A stretch of 64,000 nucleotides of DNA from Solea solea. Its lineage: Eukaryota > Chordata > Actinopteri > Pleuronectiformes > Soleidae. The stretch lies in assembly GCF_958295425.1 (NCBI RefSeq), contig NC_081142.1:25332469-25396468 (forward strand), read 5' to 3'. How positions within the stretch are numbered: position 1 is the stretch's first letter; the number at the start of each line of letters is the position of its first letter. The notes under the pieces were generated by a model. That model was not told where the DNA came from and ran no database searches. It saw nothing but the letters and a program-made list of their open reading frames with translations. This document shows, in pieces, positions 60,403 to 64,000 of the stretch. The position numbers and the translations under genes were made by a program.

Positions 60403-62481
60403 GCAGCAGACGCTAACTCATGGAACACCCTGAGCCCACTGAACACCAGTGTGAGACCAGAACCAACGCAGAATACATTTTACATACACAATCGATAACT
60501 TAAGAAAAGAAAGAACGCAAACAAACCACCAAGTAAACCTTCTAATTTGAATATAAATAAAATAAATAAATAAAAATTCGATTAAGAGCACCAAAAAGAG
60601 CGCTAACATTCAAATTCAATTTGTTGCAATATGCTGCCATTAACTTAAATGGGATTTCTGGGATTTTTCATCACTGGCTCCATATTTATAAATGTGGGTT
60701 TGTAAGTAAATAATACTCTTAAAAACTCGAATAATTGAGTTTTGGCCAATTCATTCTATGTGTAATGAATTCAATGTAAGGGCCACACTGTGGCACAATA
60801 TGTGGCAGCTCCCAGTAACGTGTGATGGTTTCTGAGAAGTGATGTCAGTCACAGTTGGGATTTTTAAACACTTAATATCAACGTGATATTAAATCACACA
60901 TGAAGTGTTCTCCCATATTTCACACTAGAACACCAAGTCGACACAAAACGTAATGTATTAGAGAAGACGAGACATTTTCAGCTCAGAAACCAAACAAACA
61001 CGTGTCCACATCTACAATTCATTTTCACCTGCATATACAGAGCCTGTGTGTTTATGAAAGCTGCACTGAGTCGTCCTGATGGTCTTTGCTCGTCTTCCCT
61101 GACAACATGACTCAGAACCTGAACCCAAAACCGATTTTACTTTGGAAACAAGCTACTTATCATCCATCTGTGATCAATTGTTTTGTCTTGGCTGCACATG
61201 GTAGCAATGACACACAAAGGGAAAAAAAAAAAGGTGTTACATACTTAAAATGAAGAAAATAAACAAAAGAGTCAAAGTTGAGCTTAATGAAATCATAAAG
61301 TTTATAATCATAGAAGCCGCCGTGCAAATGAACCTCTCAGCTGCTCTGACAGAAGCTGTGTATGACAGAAAAAACTGTCTACGTGACTGTACAGCTCATC
61401 GTTCTAATACAAGGTTTCTCTTTATTTCCCCGGTCTCCTGTCTGCCTCACCATGCCTGTGTCCTCACCATCATCAGGTAAGATGAAACTTTCCTCTATCT
61501 TTTTGCAGGTTGTTGTCATTGAGTGTTGAATGTGGATACAATGGACCCATTACTGTCCACACCAAAACAAATAATTACTCATTGTCCTCAACGTTTTGCC
61601 AGTTAAAAAAAAGTGTTTGTGAACATGAAATTTTGCATGAACTTTTTGAATTTACCTTAAAATAACTACGACTAAGCACCACTTAGGCTCCTCCCCTCCT
61701 TCCACCATCTTTCCTCATGCTGCGTGTTTAACCCAGGGATTCCACTGAATGTGTGTGTGTGTGTGTTTTTGTGTTTTGTGTGTGTTCTGTTTTTGCCGGA
61801 TGACAAGTGGGACAGGAACTCAGACGCTGTTACAACATTAAAAGCATTATTTTCAGAAGAAAAGCCCAGATTTTAGTCGTTTGGGACTATAAAAGACAAT
61901 AAAATATGAATATAAAATAGTGACAGAGACATTGTCTCAATAAAAATCGATTAACCAAGATTAATCATGAATAAATATTTTAATCGTTTGAGAGCACTAG
62001 TATTATTATTAATATTAATAATATATAATATTTCTGTATACACAGCTGGTTTATTGCTGTATGTCACCAGGTACACACCTGTTTTGTGTGGATGAAGACA
62101 TTTCCTGAAATAATGGCGTGTTTACAGGAAACTATAAAAACAACCATTATGTTTTATTCTGTTTCCACATGGACAGGGCCAAAATAAAACCGCACCCCCC
62201 ACCCTTCACTAATATAAAGACACAGACTGTTTTACCCGTTCTTCTATCACTGTGCATCCAGACAACTGTATTATACGTGTGTGCAAAAGAGAGAAGCAAC
62301 AGAGAGCCATTGTCTCTGGTTCATGCCTCTCATAGATGTTCGTCACTCAGTGCGTTTGTGTGTGTGCGTGGTGTTGTAGTGCAACATTGAGTGGCATGTA
62401 GAAGCCTCCAGCAGAAGGTGGAGTGTTGAAAGCAGACCGGTGAATCATGACAGGTTTGCAGCTCGTCTCTGAGTCTCTTGG

Positions 62482-62482
<1 letters not shown>

Positions 62483-62513
<31 letters not shown>
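62483..62513. repeat. (GTCT)n microsatellite
   Basis: About seven perfect GTCT tetranucleotides. Confidence 0.95.
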
Positions 62514-63649
62514 GAGCATTAGCACTTCTGTCTACTCTGCTACACGTGTCGAGCGTGTCGACACACATGCAGCAGGTACCTGAGACGAGCACACAAAGGC
62601 CTCTGGCAGACTTGGAAGTGGAAATGTTATCGTTTGTTTTTTCATTTTCTTTTATTCGTTTTTTTAACAATGTCATTAACAAACGTGATAAACGTTACAG
62701 TTATTGAAATTGTCCGTTCCTTTCATGCCCCCCTGTTAGCTCTTCTGTCTGTCCTCGGGTCTAAGGTGACCGTGTTAACATGGCTGTTGTCTGGTAACTT
62801 GTGGATTTACTGTGACACCTCCCCCTGAGGCCAAAGGTCACACTTACATTTTTAAAGGTGAATTCAGTGGGAAAGTCCACAACAATATGGTGTATTCACT
62901 TAAATAATATTTGTTGTCTGCTGTTCCACTTCCTTTAACTTGGCATGTCACATGCACCCGTGCATCATATGTAAAAAATATAAACAGACTTAAATTATGT
63001 GTAACACATTCAACACAGGCATATAAATGCAGAAATGAACATAATAAATGCAAACAACTGAAAATACCTTCCTCTAAATAAAAAGGTGCTTTCTGCATCC
63101 ACTAATCCAAAGTGTCCAACACCACTAAAACCTTCAGAATATTCTGTAGGTTTTGTAGGTTTTAGTTTGTTTTTAGCTTTTCCCAGATTGACTTGCTGGT
63201 ATAGCTTTTTGAGCTACTCTTACAGGAACTGCTTTTCTTGAGAAATAATGAAATTGAGAGTTGTGTCCAGGTTCATTCAGGAGTCTTGTGTCCTGCAGCT
63301 ATCAAACCTTATCCTCTCACTAACTGAATCCAGCTGCCAGGAGAAATCCCAGTGGTCACTCTCCCATAATAATGATTTGGCTGCTTTTCTTCACTTATAT
63401 GCAATACTGCCCGGCAACATCATGTAACAGGGGCAATAAGCGAGAGCGTGACACCATCAGTGACTGTTTACAGCTGCTCAGGGACAGGTGTCTGTGAGTG
63501 ATGTTACCAGCAGGACATCAGACATGAGATCAGGGCTGTAATCTCCATAGCAATGACATCGGTGCCAGCGTCGCCTGCTTGTATCAACTTTGAAGAGTAA
63601 TGTTTGTCTTCTCTAACCTGCTTACAGTCTGACCAAGCAGCATTCTTAC

Positions 63650-63867
63650 TGAGGACTCTCACAGTCCCTAACCATAACCTTAACCATTGCAACTAAATGC
63701 TCTATCATAACCCTGATCCTAAACCTTAAAACTGTGTATTCACTCCCCCAAAAGCCCAAATTGTGAGGACTAGACAAAATGCCCTCATTCCCCATAGTTT
63801 TATTGTACTTTTTTTGGTCATACGACTCACACACACACACACACTCTCTCTTCTCTCCCCCTCTCTC

Positions 63868-63920
<53 letters not shown>
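63650..63920. repeat. CA-bounded dispersed repeat, copy 6
   Basis: AACCATAACCTTAACCATTG, CATAACCCTGATCCTAAACC and AAATTGTGAGGACTAGACAA are followed by (AC)n at 63829-63842 and 63870-63920. Confidence 0.6.
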
Positions 63921-63921
<1 letters not shown>

Positions 63922-64000
63922 CAGGGGGTGGAGTAACATTGAATCTAATGTGAGATGTTATGTGAGATAGGGGCATGGAGGGAATTCCTCACACAGGTGG

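Overview
This window looks like a teleost fish nuclear genome. It carries five spliced exons of one conserved vertebrate gene in very long introns, dense CA/GT, AT and triplet microsatellites, and fish-type transposons (DIRS tyrosine-recombinase retroelement, hAT fragments, a TTAA-flanked THAP element, PIF/Harbinger-like MITE, LINE fragments). Nothing bacterial, plasmid-like or CRISPR-like is visible. I cannot name the species.

The host gene is gmds (GDP-mannose 4,6-dehydratase), on the + strand. Exons lie at 788-875, 1912-2021, 26591-26783, 28344-28448 and 43567-43694. All have consensus AG/GT borders and compatible phases. Joined, they give 624 nt = 208 codons that align without gaps to about residues 50-257 of the roughly 372-residue human enzyme (human numbering recalled, not searched). 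The N-terminal NAD(P)-binding glycine-rich exon(s) lie before base 1 and the C-terminal exons after base 64000. The catalytic Thr/Glu (STSEL) and Tyr (SPYG) are in the third visible exon and the Lys (AAK) in the fourth, so the YxxxK signature is split by an intron. No other host gene could be supported.

Layout: 1-787 end of an upstream intron; 876-1911 short intron; 2022-26590 a 24.6 kb intron with MITEs, a LINE fragment containing a 25-bp minisatellite, a hAT derivative with a broken zinc-finger ORF and many microsatellites; 26784-28343 a 1.6 kb intron; 28449-43566 a 15.1 kb intron holding a TTAA-flanked element with a giant inverted repeat and THAP remnants, and an apparently full-length DIRS-like retrotransposon (32814-38802, antisense to gmds); 43695-64000 a further intron (at least 20.3 kb) with a (TG)96 tract, a 36-bp palindromic minisatellite, a hAT derivative, and an 11-bp minisatellite inside a LINE/SINE-type tail.

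The most notable object is the DIRS element. Its 146-bp inverted terminal repeats read as identical, its internal complementary region matches both outer ends exactly by eye, and its Gag-like, RT/RNase H and tyrosine-recombinase frames are all open. That suggests a recent, possibly still competent insertion. The second is the TTAA element, where an inverted duplication has copied half of a THAP zinc finger onto both strands.
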